From Polyodon spathula (Eukaryota > Chordata > Actinopteri > Acipenseriformes > Polyodontidae): DNA of 64,000 nucleotides. This document shows, one piece after another, positions 11,172 through 22,198 of this stretch. Both the position numbers and the translations under genes were made by a program. Each line of letters opens with the position of its first letter. The stretch's first letter is position 1. The notes beneath the pieces are model-generated. The model was given only the letters and a program-made list of their open reading frames with translations, was not told the DNA's origin and searched no databases. The stretch spans positions 4,635,474-4,699,473 of the forward strand of contig NC_054553.1 in NCBI RefSeq assembly GCF_017654505.1, written 5' to 3'.

Positions 11172-13720
11172 CTTTTATTTTCAGTTGATTAAAAGAAACC
11201 CTCAATTCAGCTCAGTTGCTAGCGACAGTAAGCCTTCTTGCTGTTCCTGTTTCCTTGTTCATGACGTGACGGCTGGAACCTTTAATCGCTGAGTCGGAAG
11301 TGACCTCACTTGGGGCTCAGCGGTACGGGACAGTTTGCTGAATTAATTTGGCTGATAAGGTTGCATGGTTGCACGGCTGTGGTTGATCTGGGCGTGCTGA
11401 AAGCTTGTCGGGACGATGGTTTAGTTATCTCTAACCGACTAATTAGGAGCTGGCTTGTTACAGTAAAATGCAGAAAGCAGCTAGCCCGCAATGTATATCT
11501 ATACATATATTAGTGGATACACTTTCCAATACAGTTCGCCCGCTTTTCGCAATTTTGTAACATATTTGTTTGAAGTATAAAAGGACAAATAACATACACG
11601 ATATAAAAAAAAATAAATAAATACAAATCTGTTCTCACTCTTACCGAATTATTGTACGCCACCAGCTCAGTCGGCTACTCTTGATAAATTGGCAAATGTG
11701 ATATTGTTTATCAATACGTTTATTAGCGCTATTGAAAATGTCGGATTGTTTACAAGAGCATCTGCTTTTGATATTCAGTATTGAATAGTCTGAAAGTAAG
11801 CATTATATGAGCATTCGTTACCTTTGGTGTACGTGGGAATCTGTTTATTGCAATCTGTATAGAGGACCTGCTCACTGTATGATTGTTCTCGTTTCAAGTG
11901 TTGTTGCTAATGCGGTAATAATAATAATTTAAAAGAAAAATAAACTTTTCAGGAAAGAGCTGCGGTAATTCGTGCTGTGCGGATCGTTCATAATAATGCG
12001 CTGTCGTATGATTTATTTGTTTATTGTCATCACAGTGAATTAAAATAGTAGAGAATACGAGCTAATTGATTTGTCTTTTCCAAAATGAGCCCCCCCCCCA
12101 CCGTTCATGCTTCCGCCGGTCCTGTTCGGTAGGCTACTCCAGTTTTATAGACTCTTCATCTTTTTTTAAAAGACATCATCTTGAACCACTTGTCACATTT
12201 TCCCCTTTTTTAGTTTATTACTTTATTCCTGTAGCTTTTGAAATGACTTAATCTTTCAAGGCACACTTCATTGATACATCTCCCAGATCCTGTTTTTTTT
12301 TTTGTTTGTTTAGTACAGACGGGAAATAAAAAAAAAAAAAAAAAAAAAAGTGTTCCCTTCAGATTCTTATCTTAGTACTCCTAGCTGATACTCAAACAGT
12401 TGCACAATGTTAATTTGCCGGATATCCTAGTATTTAGTTAAACAGATCCACCATATAAGGATATTGGGTTTTCCGTTTGGGTTGAAATCCTACGTGGTTT
12501 GTGTGTACTTGGCCTGAGTTTACATTTCACTCAAAGTCTGGAAGGTGGCTTCAGCTCCTGATATGCAAACCCATTAAGGAGATCAGTCGACCGGCCGCCC
12601 CACCTGTTCGCCGTTATAAGAAGCTGAGAAGATTTTCAAGTTTGTAATACTCTCCAATAGCTTCCTTTTTTTTTTTTTTTAAATCTTGAAATAGAAATGT
12701 ACGAACAAACTAGAATTGGAAGACCTATTTGAAAATAAAATCGCTAAATCTGATTTAAGCAAATTCATATAATGGTCATTACTACTGAACTACAAATTAG
12801 TTGTCTAATCAAAACTATTATTCAAAAAATGATCAAATGTATCACTTGGAAATGTACTAATGGATGATGTTAATCAGAACATGTAGGACCAAATGTGTTT
12901 GGGTGTTATCTTGGTTGTAAATCTCCCTCCTGACCTGTGAGGGGAGGGAGAATCGTAATCTGTTCCTTCGCATTGGTTTACATGGAAAACCAATAAGGAA
13001 TGAGAGCGAACCAGTAAATGAAAGCAAAAACAAAATATAGCAAAGACCATGAGTGTTGTGTGTTTATCTTCTTGTTTGTACACTAGATGGCTAACATGTT
13101 TCCGGAGCTGTCTCCAAGGGCCAGCACTAAAGCCAGAACATCACTGCTCCATTGTCACTATAAACTAAATTATATCACCCACCAAGAGCACTACTGCACT
13201 CACTCAGGACTGGAGACAGGGTATGTATTAATGTGGGGCGGATACATGTGGTATTGATTGTTATTCAAAATTGCAATATAAAACACAAGAGACAAAATAT
13301 TTAACACCAAACATCAATTCTCCTAGATTATTCTGAGATTGTTTATCTTTAATGAGCATAAACCTCTAATCCACACAAACAGTTAAGATAGGATTCATGG
13401 ACTGAACACATGATTTAATGAGACAATATGGACTTTAAATGTACAATACTTAGTAAAGCATACCTTAAACAGTCCTTCGTGTTTTTGTAAATAGTGCCCA
13501 ATGCTGTTAGTGCTATTAGGAAGCAGCATCTGTGGTTGAAAAAGGACATCAGTTAGTAAGCCTAGTAAATAATGATCTAATGACAAAGGTATGGAGCTTT
13601 AAAATATCCTTTCCTACGCACATGGTGACAGCAAGGATGAGGTGTGCTTTAACCGAGTTATACTGGGCTCTTTGTCAAAATGAAAGGTTTCCCATCAAAC
13701 TTGAAAGGAGCATTAAAGTC
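11172..13720. other. Intergenic DNA without recognised gene
   Basis: This is AT-rich sequence with poly(A), poly(T), G and C tracts (11154-11165, 12091-12099, 12328-12349). It may include the c1galt1c1 promoter at its left edge. Open frames here are short and unsupported. A match to the CTCF core motif (11 of 12 positions, ACACTAGATGGC) lies at about 13080-13091. Confidence 0.4.
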
Positions 13721-14620
13721 GCAGGCTCTGATGGATGAAAGTGTGCAGATCTCTCTGCAGGCTCTGATGGATGAAAGTGTGCAGATCTCTCTGCAGGCTC
13801 TGATGGATGAAAGTGTGCAGATCTCTCTGCAGGCTCTGATGGATGAAAGTGTGCAGATCTCTCTGCAGGCTCTGATGGATGAAAGTGTGCAGATCTCTCT
13901 GCAGGCTCTGATGGATGAAAGTGTGCAGATCTCTCTGCAGGCTCTGATGGATGAAAGTGTGCAGATCTCTCTGCAGGCTCTGATGGATGAAAGTGTGCAG
14001 ATCTCTCTGCAGGCTCTGATGGATGAAAGTGTGCAGATCTCTCTGCAGGCTCTGATGGATGAAAGTGTGCAGATCTCTCTGCAGGCTCTGATGGATGAAA
14101 GTGTGCAGATCTCTCTGCAGGCTCTGATGGATGAAAGTGTGCAGATCTCTCTGCAGGCTCTGATGGATGAAAGTGTGCAGATCTCTCTGCAGGCTCTGAT
14201 GGATGAAAGTGTGCAGATCTCTCTGCAGGCTCTGATGGATGAAAGTGTGCAGATCTCTCTGCAGGCTCTGATGGATGAAAGTGTGCAGATCTCTCTGCAG
14301 GCTCTGATGGATGAAAGTGTGCAGATCTCTCTGCAGGCTCTGATGGATGAAAGTGTGCAGATCTCTCTGCAGGCTCTGATGGATGAAAGTGTGCAGATCT
14401 CGCTGCAGGCTCTGATGGATGAAAGTGTGCAGATCTCTCTGCAGGCTCTGATGGATGAAAGTGTGCAGATCTCTCTGCAGGCTCTGATGGATGAAAGTGT
14501 GCAGATCTCTCTGCAGGCTCTGATGGATGAAAGTGTGCAGATCTCTCTGCAGGCTCTGATGGATGAAAGTGTGCAGATCTCTCTGCAGGCTCTGATGGAT
14601 GAAAGTGTGCAGATCTCTCT
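13721..14620. repeat. Minisatellite, 25 tandem copies of a 36-bp unit
   Basis: The unit starts GCAGGCTCTGATGGATGAAA and continues through a BglII site to the next PstI site. Twenty-five units fill exactly 900 bp. By eye the copies are identical except for one T-to-G change at 14402. Because 36 is a multiple of three and the unit has no stop in several frames, both strands stay open, giving artefactual proteins of 12-residue repeats (plus: QALMDESVQISL; minus: AERSAHFHPSEP). There is no splice context or conserved flanking exon, so I do not call a gene. The homogeneity implies recent expansion or ongoing gene conversion. Confidence 0.95.
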
Positions 14621-15910
14621 GGCATCGGCTGTTAAACGAAACAGCCTTGTTCTCTGTTGCCTTGCTTTTGGAGTCTATGAAGGACAGAGTCTAAACATAG
14701 AAAGTAGTTTAGGGGTGATGCAGTGTGTGGAAAAGGTGCAGCATATTGAGTCTTGAGAAAGCTTCAAGACAGGCCTGCACTGGCCTTTTCCATGTCCTAC
14801 TCCACACAGAGAGCACTGTCAGTGTTAATGAACAAAGTTAACAAGTTAAATAAGTGGAAACATTATGCGATGCTGTTTTGGGACAGTTTCAGAAAAGTAC
14901 TATATTTGATACTTCCACATTTAAAAACTGCTTTGATTCACCTCCAAGGCAACCATTACCAGTTGTGCAGATCTAGAAAGATAATACGTTTCATTTACTA
15001 CTTGTTAATCATGCTGATAAACTGGAATGTTATACAGACAGAATACAGAGATTCATATTTCACATAATTTACATTTATACAGACAGAGTGGGTAGGGCTG
15101 GGAGTGTTCAAAGTCACATCATTTGAATGGAATGAGCAAGGTTGTTCCTTCCTGGCACTTAGAGTCTCCAGGCCAGGTAGAGAGAATTGCTAAGAACCCA
15201 GTATTGGAACATCAGACCCCAGACGCACTGAGAGTGATTGCAGAAACCAGATCACAGAAAGGGGAAAAATGACTTTTGAAGCTACTCTGTCTTAAGGTAT
15301 TGTAGTCACAAGACAACCACTTTAGAGAGTTGGACTTCACTATTGAAGCGACATTCAGTCAAAACCCTGTCCCCTGTTTCTGCAGCCTCCTGTGAATACA
15401 ATGTGTGAGGGCTGTGCTTGGCTGCTTCTCATTGATTAACGACAGGAAAATAAATAAATATCAAAACTATGGTGAAAAAGACACTGCATGACGCCAGACA
15501 ACAGCTGTATTGATTCAAAAACTCTTTTTGTGTCCAATATTGTTGATTCTGGAAAGAAAGGTAAAACTATGAACACATCAGAGCAAAGAGCAAAACCGCC
15601 TTTCTCTGTCGTTCACAGTTATCATCACATCTGCATGTGTGACCAAAAGTGACCATAGATTGTACAAGAGAAATAATGTATTTGTATTCTAACCTCATAG
15701 CAGAGGAAGTGACCTCATAGCAAGGACTAATTGTTGCAGCTTTGAGTAAACATTTGACAAAGCTCTCTGTACAAGCAATGATAGGGGAGATTCAGAGTGA
15801 CAGCGTGCCTTAATGACAGCCGTGATGAGGGGTCTTGTCACGTCTATCCATTAACCGGCAGGCTGAGATGACATGATACACTATTGATCTGCTCAAGATA
15901 GATGGTGCTG
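14621..15910. other. Intergenic DNA upstream of the urotensin-related gene
   Basis: No exon, RNA gene or repeat family was recognised. The frame running out of the minisatellite to 14756 and the frame at 14753-15067 have no similarity I can name. The right end leads into the TATA-containing promoter described separately. Confidence 0.4.
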
Positions 15911-15915
15911 GAAGA

Positions 15916-15923
15916 TATAAAAA
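15916..15923 (+). promoter_or_regulatory. TATA box of the urotensin-related peptide gene
   Basis: TATAAAAA lies 58 nt before the start codon, which places the transcription start near 15945 with a short 5' UTR. A strong TATA box with a short leader is usual for neuropeptide genes. This is sequence evidence only. Confidence 0.65.
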
Positions 15924-15980
15924 CGGGACCCGTCCGATCCCAGCAGAGCAGAATAAACCTGAAACCACCGAGACACCATC

Positions 15981-18094
15981 ATGCAGTCCTGGGCTTTGGT
16001 TTCGATTGTAGCCATGCTGTCTGCAACATGCCGGTCGCAGGCTTACCCGCTGTATTCAGGGAGCAACCACGTGCCACAAGGAGGTAGGTGCCATGCGCTT
16101 GGTTTTTAGGGGTTTCATTACAGCTTTAAGAGTTTTCTACAGTATTTTTAAGATTCAATCAATTATTATTATATATTCTATGGCGCCATCCAATCTGTTT
16201 TTGTTACGGCAGGCGTGTGGTTGGGGTGTGTCGTCCTTTTATAGTTTCAATAGAATATTTCTTACATATCACGTTTAATCAACGTGCTGGCAGCTTTCCC
16301 AGACAGAAATGTGTTTTCTCAAGTAATTATCCATTAGAAGCAGATTTGGAGAATGATTTTCAGAACACCACATCCTTGTTCATCAGGTCCAACGGCATTC
16401 AAGTCTGAATTACCAAGGGGCTGGAACCTTTGAGTTTTGGCTGCTCACTCAGGGAGGCCTTTTCAAGCTGTCAGTGCATTCCAGTTGCGACTTGGTTTGT
16501 CCTAGCATTTTTCAAATGCCCGCAAATGATGTCATTTAGATGTAAAGGTTCCAGTTTTGTAAAAATAGCAGTGCTATTCATTAAGGAAAATAGGAGTTGA
16601 TTACAGACACAAGTAAAACAAATTCCTTTGCGTGATGTTTGTTTCTAAGATTACTCTGTTTGTATAGCCATGCCTATAGAAACACATGTTGGGCAGTGCA
16701 TGCTTCAGTTTTGATATGGCCAGATTAAATTGAATCTTTTTTCAAAGGCAGTTTCAGTAGTATTTTTAACTTGTCATTCTTGTAGCCTTTCAGTATCAGA
16801 TTATAGACAAAGAGAAGGAGAAGTCATACCTTTTATTGGACTAACTAAATACTAATTATTCACAAGCTTTCAAGACCTCAAAGGTCTCTTCTTCAGATGA
16901 AAGTAGGAAAGAGAGATTGATGTTTACGATTAAATTAGATTATCAATGTAAATGTCCTCTTCTCTTCTCTACAGATTTGTACCAGAGGATGGGAGACAGT
17001 GAGGAAGGGGACCTGACAGACAACGAAGGGATGAGGCAGTTAAGGAATGGGTATCCTTTACTACTGACACAAGATGAGGACACACAGGGCACACTGAGGG
17101 CTGCCTGGGTGAAAGGTGGGTGCTTTTAAAGTACAAACAAAGCAATCACAGTTAAGACTTTAATACAGAAAATCCCTCTATATGCACAGTCTATCTTTCC
17201 TGTGTTAAATCTCCTTGATTAAAGACCATTTATCTCTGGGTGAACCATTTATAAGCAGGTTTGACTGCATACACGTCAAGCATCAAGACAGTAATCTACA
17301 TTGCTATGTGGAAAACAAACAATGTTTCCTAAACAAGAGGTGTTGTGCGTTTGTTTGTGTAAAGAAACAAACGTGATGTCTCCAAATGGGTGTGCGCAAT
17401 ACCAATTGCTCTGTTAGTTATTTATTGAGTCAGACAGTCAAAAGTTACACACATAGAGCTTCAACATGCATCGATAGACACAACAGTGTAGCACCTCGCA
17501 GAAGGAGAAATCAGAGAGGGATGAAATACTTAAATGAAGTCAAAGTTAAAAACATGCTTCTCTATGCAAATGTGTTTTATTTTTTACTTTCTTTTTTTTT
17601 TTTTTGTCTTGTCCGGTGCTTTGAGATACGTCTTGTATGAAAGATACTGTATACATCCGATTTGATTTGATTACAATAAAGTGACCTCTTTGAACCCTGC
17701 CGCGCATCATTTGAGTTTCTCAGTCGGTCAAGTTGTATGATTCTGCATTACAGAGCAAAGCAACTTTCTGAACTGATGACCCAACCTAACCTGTTTACAT
17801 CAACATAGCAGGTCTTTAAAAAAGCTTCAGATCTGGTTGGGAAAACGTTTTGGACTCTGCAATGAAACCTTTAAGGACATGAACATGGTCCTGGACTGGA
17901 ATGAACAGGAAGAGCCTAAAGAGATGACCATTGACTTTGCTATTTGTAGATAAATGGGTCGCATTTTCATTCTGTAAACTGGCCAGCTCAGCTACCTCTA
18001 ATGGGAACATTACTGATCCTCTTTCAGGTACTAAGGATTCTGCACAGCACGAGAAGATCAGCAATATGGTAAGTTTGTGTACACATATTAATAT

Positions 18095-18143
<49 letters not shown>

Positions 18144-20426
18144 AGGATTGGTTAGGAAACAAAATGTAAAAGGAGAACATAAACTAACTGGAGGGTAAAC
18201 AAAGAAATTAAATAATATATTGTGCTTGAGATTAAAACTAAAGATGGGATAAAAGTAACTACTAAATGATAATGTTGTGTAAAATAAATGAGAGACTAAA
18301 AGTAATTGAATCTGGTTTAAAGTAAATAAGTCTTATTTAGTAGAGACCATACCTGGGGGCATTAGGACCCAGTAGAGGTTACTGGAGTCAGAACCAACTC
18401 CAGGTTAATTCAGTGAACTAATTAATTATGTTTAAAAGGGTGTGAGTGTGTGTTTCAGTGTGGGTGATGGTAGGAGTTTGGTTGGAGAGTTGGAGATTAT
18501 TGCGAGTATTGGAAAAGATATTTGGATTATGATTTGTTTTTGGTGACGAGCTAACAGGCTTATATATAGGGGTTAGGAGTGGTGCACTCCATCTTAGTAA
18601 AGGTGGGCCTCCTAATTGTATAATTAATTGCTTAATTGTTTCGGTTAATTCCATGATTGTTTGACCTTTAAAATCAATGGGGGAAATGTGTGGCTGAGGG
18701 AGAGTTGAAGAAGTACAATCTCTGCAAGAAAAAAGCACTGCAGGCATTCCACACCATAAAGACCAGATTCTATACCATCAATGCACCGGTCACAGGCATT
18801 CCATGCCATAAAGACCAGATTCTACACCATCAATCCACCGGTCACAGGCATTCCACGCCATAAAGACCAGATTCTACACCATCAATCCACCGGTCACAGG
18901 CATTCCACGCCATAAAGACCAGATTCTACACCATCAATCCACCGGTCACAGGCATTCCACGCCATAAAGACCAGATTCTATACCATCAATCCACCGGTCA
19001 CAGGCATTCCACGCCATAAAGACCAGATTCTATACCATCAATGCACCGGTCACAGGCATTCCACGCCATAAAGACCAGATTCTACACCATCAATCCACCG
19101 GTCACAGGCATTCCACGCCATAAAGACCAGATTCTATACCATCAATGCACCGGTCACAGGCATTCCACGCCATAAAGACCAGATTCTACACCATCAATCC
19201 ACCGGTCACAGGCATTCCACACCATAAAGACCAGATTCTATACCATCAATCCACCGGTCACAGGCATTCCACACCATAAAGACCAGATTCTATACCATCA
19301 ATCCACCGGTCACAGGCATTCCACGCCATAAAGACCAGATTCTACACCATCAATCCACCGGTCACAGGCATTCCACGCCATAAAGACCAGATTCTACACC
19401 ATCAATCCACCGGTCACAATCTGGAACAAACTATCTGACTCTGGGCACAATAACATTCTCCTCTATGGGAGTCTGGGGTCCAACCTTAAGCCCAGATTAC
19501 AATAACTGGGATAAAACCTCAACAGGGCGATACCCACTGCTGCTCCACATTGAGAGACAAGTCATGCGGTTGTGGCTACACCTGAAAGAGAGCAACCCAA
19601 AATCATTCCAGTTTATAGCGGTCAATAGCCAGGAGCAATGCGACAGTGAACCACCTTGTGAAAAAGATTTCAGAGCAGAGAACATAGAAACAGACCGACA
19701 CCAACACAGCTGGAAACCGTAGCCAGTGAGACATCACAGCCAAGGAACACTTTTTTCTCTCCTGCTCAAAATGTACCAAGATAAGAAACCAGTTCTTCAC
19801 AAAGATCTCCCGAGAGATCTCTAGCTTTAGGACACTGAAGGTGGAGGATAAGATGGTAATTATTCTGGGTGAGAACAGCGACACGGCACTCGCAGCTGCT
19901 GAATATATCAGACAGTGTCATGAGCTGAGACCGGAGCAGTCAAGCCACAGTGTTCAAACAGACTCCACTAGGGGACTGTCCACTCCTGTTACACTTCGCT
20001 TACAGAAACTCTCTTCAGTCACTCGTGTGTTTACAAATAAGTATCTTTATATGGGTCTGTTTCATTGAAAGATTTGTTGTATCTTCTGTTATATATTGAT
20101 GTGTTTTCTGTAATTTGGCATGATGGTTTTTCTTTTTCTTTTTGTCTATTTCGTAACTGCTATGGCAATACTGTAGTCATGACAATAAAGCATCTTTGAA
20201 TTGAAAGAGGAAACACGAAAACTGAGTTACGCTAAAGAAGAACTTCTTTGTTTGTTTGGGGTAAACAGGTTTAGCCTGTCCCCAGTTATACAGGAAGTCT
20301 AATTGTTTAAATAGAAACCCAAGGTGGGTTAGGTTTTGCTTGGTTTATTTTGTAAATGGACGCAACAGCGTTGCCATCCATTCTGGTGTTTAACTCTGTA
20401 TTCATGCTTCCTGCGGTTGCTATATG

Positions 20427-20508
<82 letters not shown>

Positions 20509-21177
20509 TTTTTCAATGGAAGCTCACTGAAACATTCAGCCGAATATGTTCAGATAGCACGCGTGGTGGTTTGGAGAGGTGCGCTACTCTGCTTACTGTA
20601 TCCTGGGCTTCAAAATAATCCACAGAGCCACCTGGAACCACGCTGCATTTGTGGTGTAATCATTTCCTCCTGTCTCTGTCTCTCCGTCCCCTCGCCCCTC
20701 TCTCTCCCCCTTGTCCCCTCAAACCTCTCCGATCTCAGGCCAACGATATAAAGTCTGCAGTGCTGAAACTGGCAGCCGCAGAGAAACTGATAACCCATAG
20801 TTTTGTGAAATCAGACCAGAACACGCAAAAACCAGCCAAGAGAGGTGAGGAATGGAGCACAAAGTACTGTCTTTAAAAACACTGGGGGAGTGGAGTGGGA
20901 GGGTGGAATCCATCTCGCTACATTATTTCAGTTCTCTTACATAATTCATTCTTGTTGTTTAGACTCGAGTGTTGCGGGGGGGGGGGGGGTAATGGTTACA
21001 CTCAGGGGTACAAGAAGTCTTACAGTACAATACAGAGCTATGAGTGGTTCTAAAAAACTAAAACATCAGTGAAAAAGAACTCTTAATATATAAAGAGATG
21101 TTCAACAGTGCATGTATAATGCTTTCTTTTGTGTTTGTTTTGCAGCTTGCTTTTGGAAATACTGCGTGACAAAGTGA
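15981..21177 (+). CDS. Urotensin II-related peptide precursor (URP1-like)
   Basis: Five coding exons: 15981-16083, 16975-17115, 18028-18068, 20739-20844 and 21146-21177. They total 423 nt, or 140 residues plus TGA, with all junctions GT-AG and in phase. The product starts with a signal peptide (MQSWALVSIVAMLSATCRSQA). An acidic propeptide follows, then a dibasic site (KPAKR) releasing the C-terminal peptide ACFWKYCVTK. The disulphide ring CFWKYC is invariant in urotensin II and its relatives, and the leading Ala is typical of URP rather than urotensin II. The two residues after Val resemble the extended fish URP1 form, so I assign a URP1-like peptide rather than mammalian UTS2B. The family acts as secreted ligands of UTS2R receptors; in zebrafish, spinal urp1/urp2 neurons influence body-axis straightening. 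The gene is preceded by a TATA box and convergent with clic2. The paralogue assignment is inference from the peptide. Confidence 0.92.
16803..16912. repeat. Interspersed repeat fragment in urotensin-gene intron 1
   Basis: The block contains ACCTTTTATTGGACTAACTA followed by CAAGCTTTC and the hairpin AGACCTCAAAGGTCT, then CTTCTTCAG. This combination recurs in many vertebrate genomes as a dispersed repeat. I recognise the pattern but cannot assign its class. It lies about 60 bp before exon 2. Confidence 0.5.
18102..18139. repeat. (TA)n microsatellite
   Basis: A perfect TA dinucleotide tract in the third intron of the urotensin-related gene, about 35 bp after the exon 3 donor. Likely polymorphic. 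Confidence 0.9.
18700..20210 (+). mobile_element. Decayed LINE: ORF2 C-terminal fragment and 3' end
   Basis: The plus strand encodes, in broken frames, the region after the reverse transcriptase of a vertebrate non-LTR retrotransposon. Visible blocks are KKALQAFHTIKTRFYTI (before and within the 52-bp array), IWNKLSDSGHNNILLYGSLG (from 19420), HIERQVMRLWLHLKESNPKS (about 19546), EHFFLSCSKCTKIRNQFF (about 19740) and MVIILGENS with AAEYIRQCHELR (to about 19930). The element ends with AATAAAGCATCTTTGAATTGAA near 20205, a common fish LINE 3' end. The frame changes between 19722 and 19841, so the copy is dead. It sits in the intron before urotensin exon 4. The clade was not assigned. Confidence 0.82.
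18745..19420. repeat. Minisatellite, 13 copies of a 52-bp unit derived from LINE ORF2
   Basis: The unit starts CATTCCACGCCATAAAGACC and ends CACCGGTCACAGG; thirteen copies fill 676 bp. Copies differ at a few sites (CACGCC/CACACC, CTACACC/CTATACC, AATCCACC/AATGCACC). In the LINE frame the unit encodes FHAIKTRFYTINPPVT, and the last copy runs straight into IWNKLSDSG, the next part of the ORF. The array is therefore an internal segment of the element amplified in place. Since 52 is not divisible by three, each added copy shifts the frame. Confidence 0.9.
20428..20500. repeat. (AT)n microsatellite
   Basis: About 70 bp of uninterrupted TA repeat followed by a T tract, about 240 bp before urotensin exon 4. 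The overlapping open frames of alternating Tyr-Ile are artefacts of the repeat. Confidence 0.9.
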
Positions 21178-21327
21178 GACCCCCACTCCCCCAGCAGGGT
21201 GACGGACAGCCCCCCCCCCCTAGAAGCACTAGCATTCCCATTCCTGACTCCTGGGGCTTCCCACATTAAACTCGCTGCTCACTGACAGAATGTGTCAATC
21301 ACTTTGTATAGAGGACGGAAACTATTC

Positions 21328-21333
21328 AATAAA
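21328..21333 (+). terminator. Polyadenylation signal of the urotensin-related gene
   Basis: AATAAA lies 151 nt after the stop codon in a compact 3' UTR. It is the first canonical signal downstream. clic2 ends about 870 bp further on in the opposite direction. Confidence 0.7.
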
Positions 21334-22198
21334 AACGTTCTTTTATGACATGAGTCAGCCTTTCTATGTGTTATGTTGGAAAACGATGTACAGTCTCCAG
21401 AAATCACGATCGTTGCTACAGATTCCACAGAGTTCCTGTAATTAAACATTATTTCACTTTATATGTGGGTGGTAATTAAACGCAATACTATTGCTGTACA
21501 TTTTTTAAATGCATTTTTCATTTGGATCTAAAAGCACTTAAGCATTTATATTTAAATGAAGAACTTCTACTCTATTTAGCATTTTAATACAAAATGGGGT
21601 GATTAAGGAAGCTAATGCAGTGGTTTTTTTTTTAAATAACTGATACAATTACACATGGAAAAACAATCCGACATTTACAAGCTAAAACATATTATACACA
21701 ATAACATTTATGACTGCCAGTGACACAAACAAAAGCTTTAAAACTGGCTTTACAAATGCACGCTAGAATGAGTAAGTTTATTTTTTCACCACTGGGTGGC
21801 AGTATTACTATATACTGTAAATCCATAAATATTTGCGACCAAAATATTTGACGAATCAAAACCATGAAACCTATTTTGCTCCAGAATCATTCTACAAGTT
21901 GTCTACATTATCAAAGTGTAGTAAAATGGAATACTGTATATCACCAGCACGTTATGATTCATAAATAAGAATGAACCCTCATTCTCAGAGGGCTTTTCTC
22001 CTCATCATCATCATCTCCGTCTCTTGTATCCAGCACTCGGAGCAGTGGTTTGCTAACGGAACCCCACTCCTGCCTGTATTGGAGTATAAAAAGCTATAGA
22101 CATGTAACATCTTAAAAGCAAGTTGAGTGAATTTCTCTGGCCGCCATGATCTTCGCTGTGCTGGTGCAGTTTTGCGAGTCCTGGCCGCGGGTCACAGC
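21334..22198 (-). other. Intergenic DNA and likely clic2 3' UTR
   Basis: No coding exon is seen between the convergent ends of the urotensin gene and clic2. The sequence is AT-rich and is probably largely the clic2 3' UTR on the minus strand. It contains a CTCF-like motif at 21789-21802 described separately. The clic2 cleavage site could not be fixed. Confidence 0.4.
21789..21802 (+). promoter_or_regulatory. CTCF-like motif
   Basis: CCACTGGGTGGCAG matches the CTCF core consensus CCASYAGRKGGCRS at 13 of 14 positions (G for A at position 6). Motif match only; occupancy is unknown and such matches can occur inside repeats. Confidence 0.3.

Noticed and set aside
13675..14756. Two long overlapping open frames (316 and 358 codons) on opposite strands
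   Set aside because: Both are produced by the stop-free 36-bp minisatellite whose unit length is a multiple of three. Flanking parts have no similarity or splice context.
18745..19420. Regular repeats that could suggest a CRISPR array
   Set aside because: Units are directly adjacent with no unique spacers, and the sequence is LINE-derived in a vertebrate genome.
20336..20751. Open frames dominated by alternating Tyr-Ile
   Set aside because: They are translations of the (TA)n microsatellite. The same applies to frames near 61395-61680 and 43021-43242.
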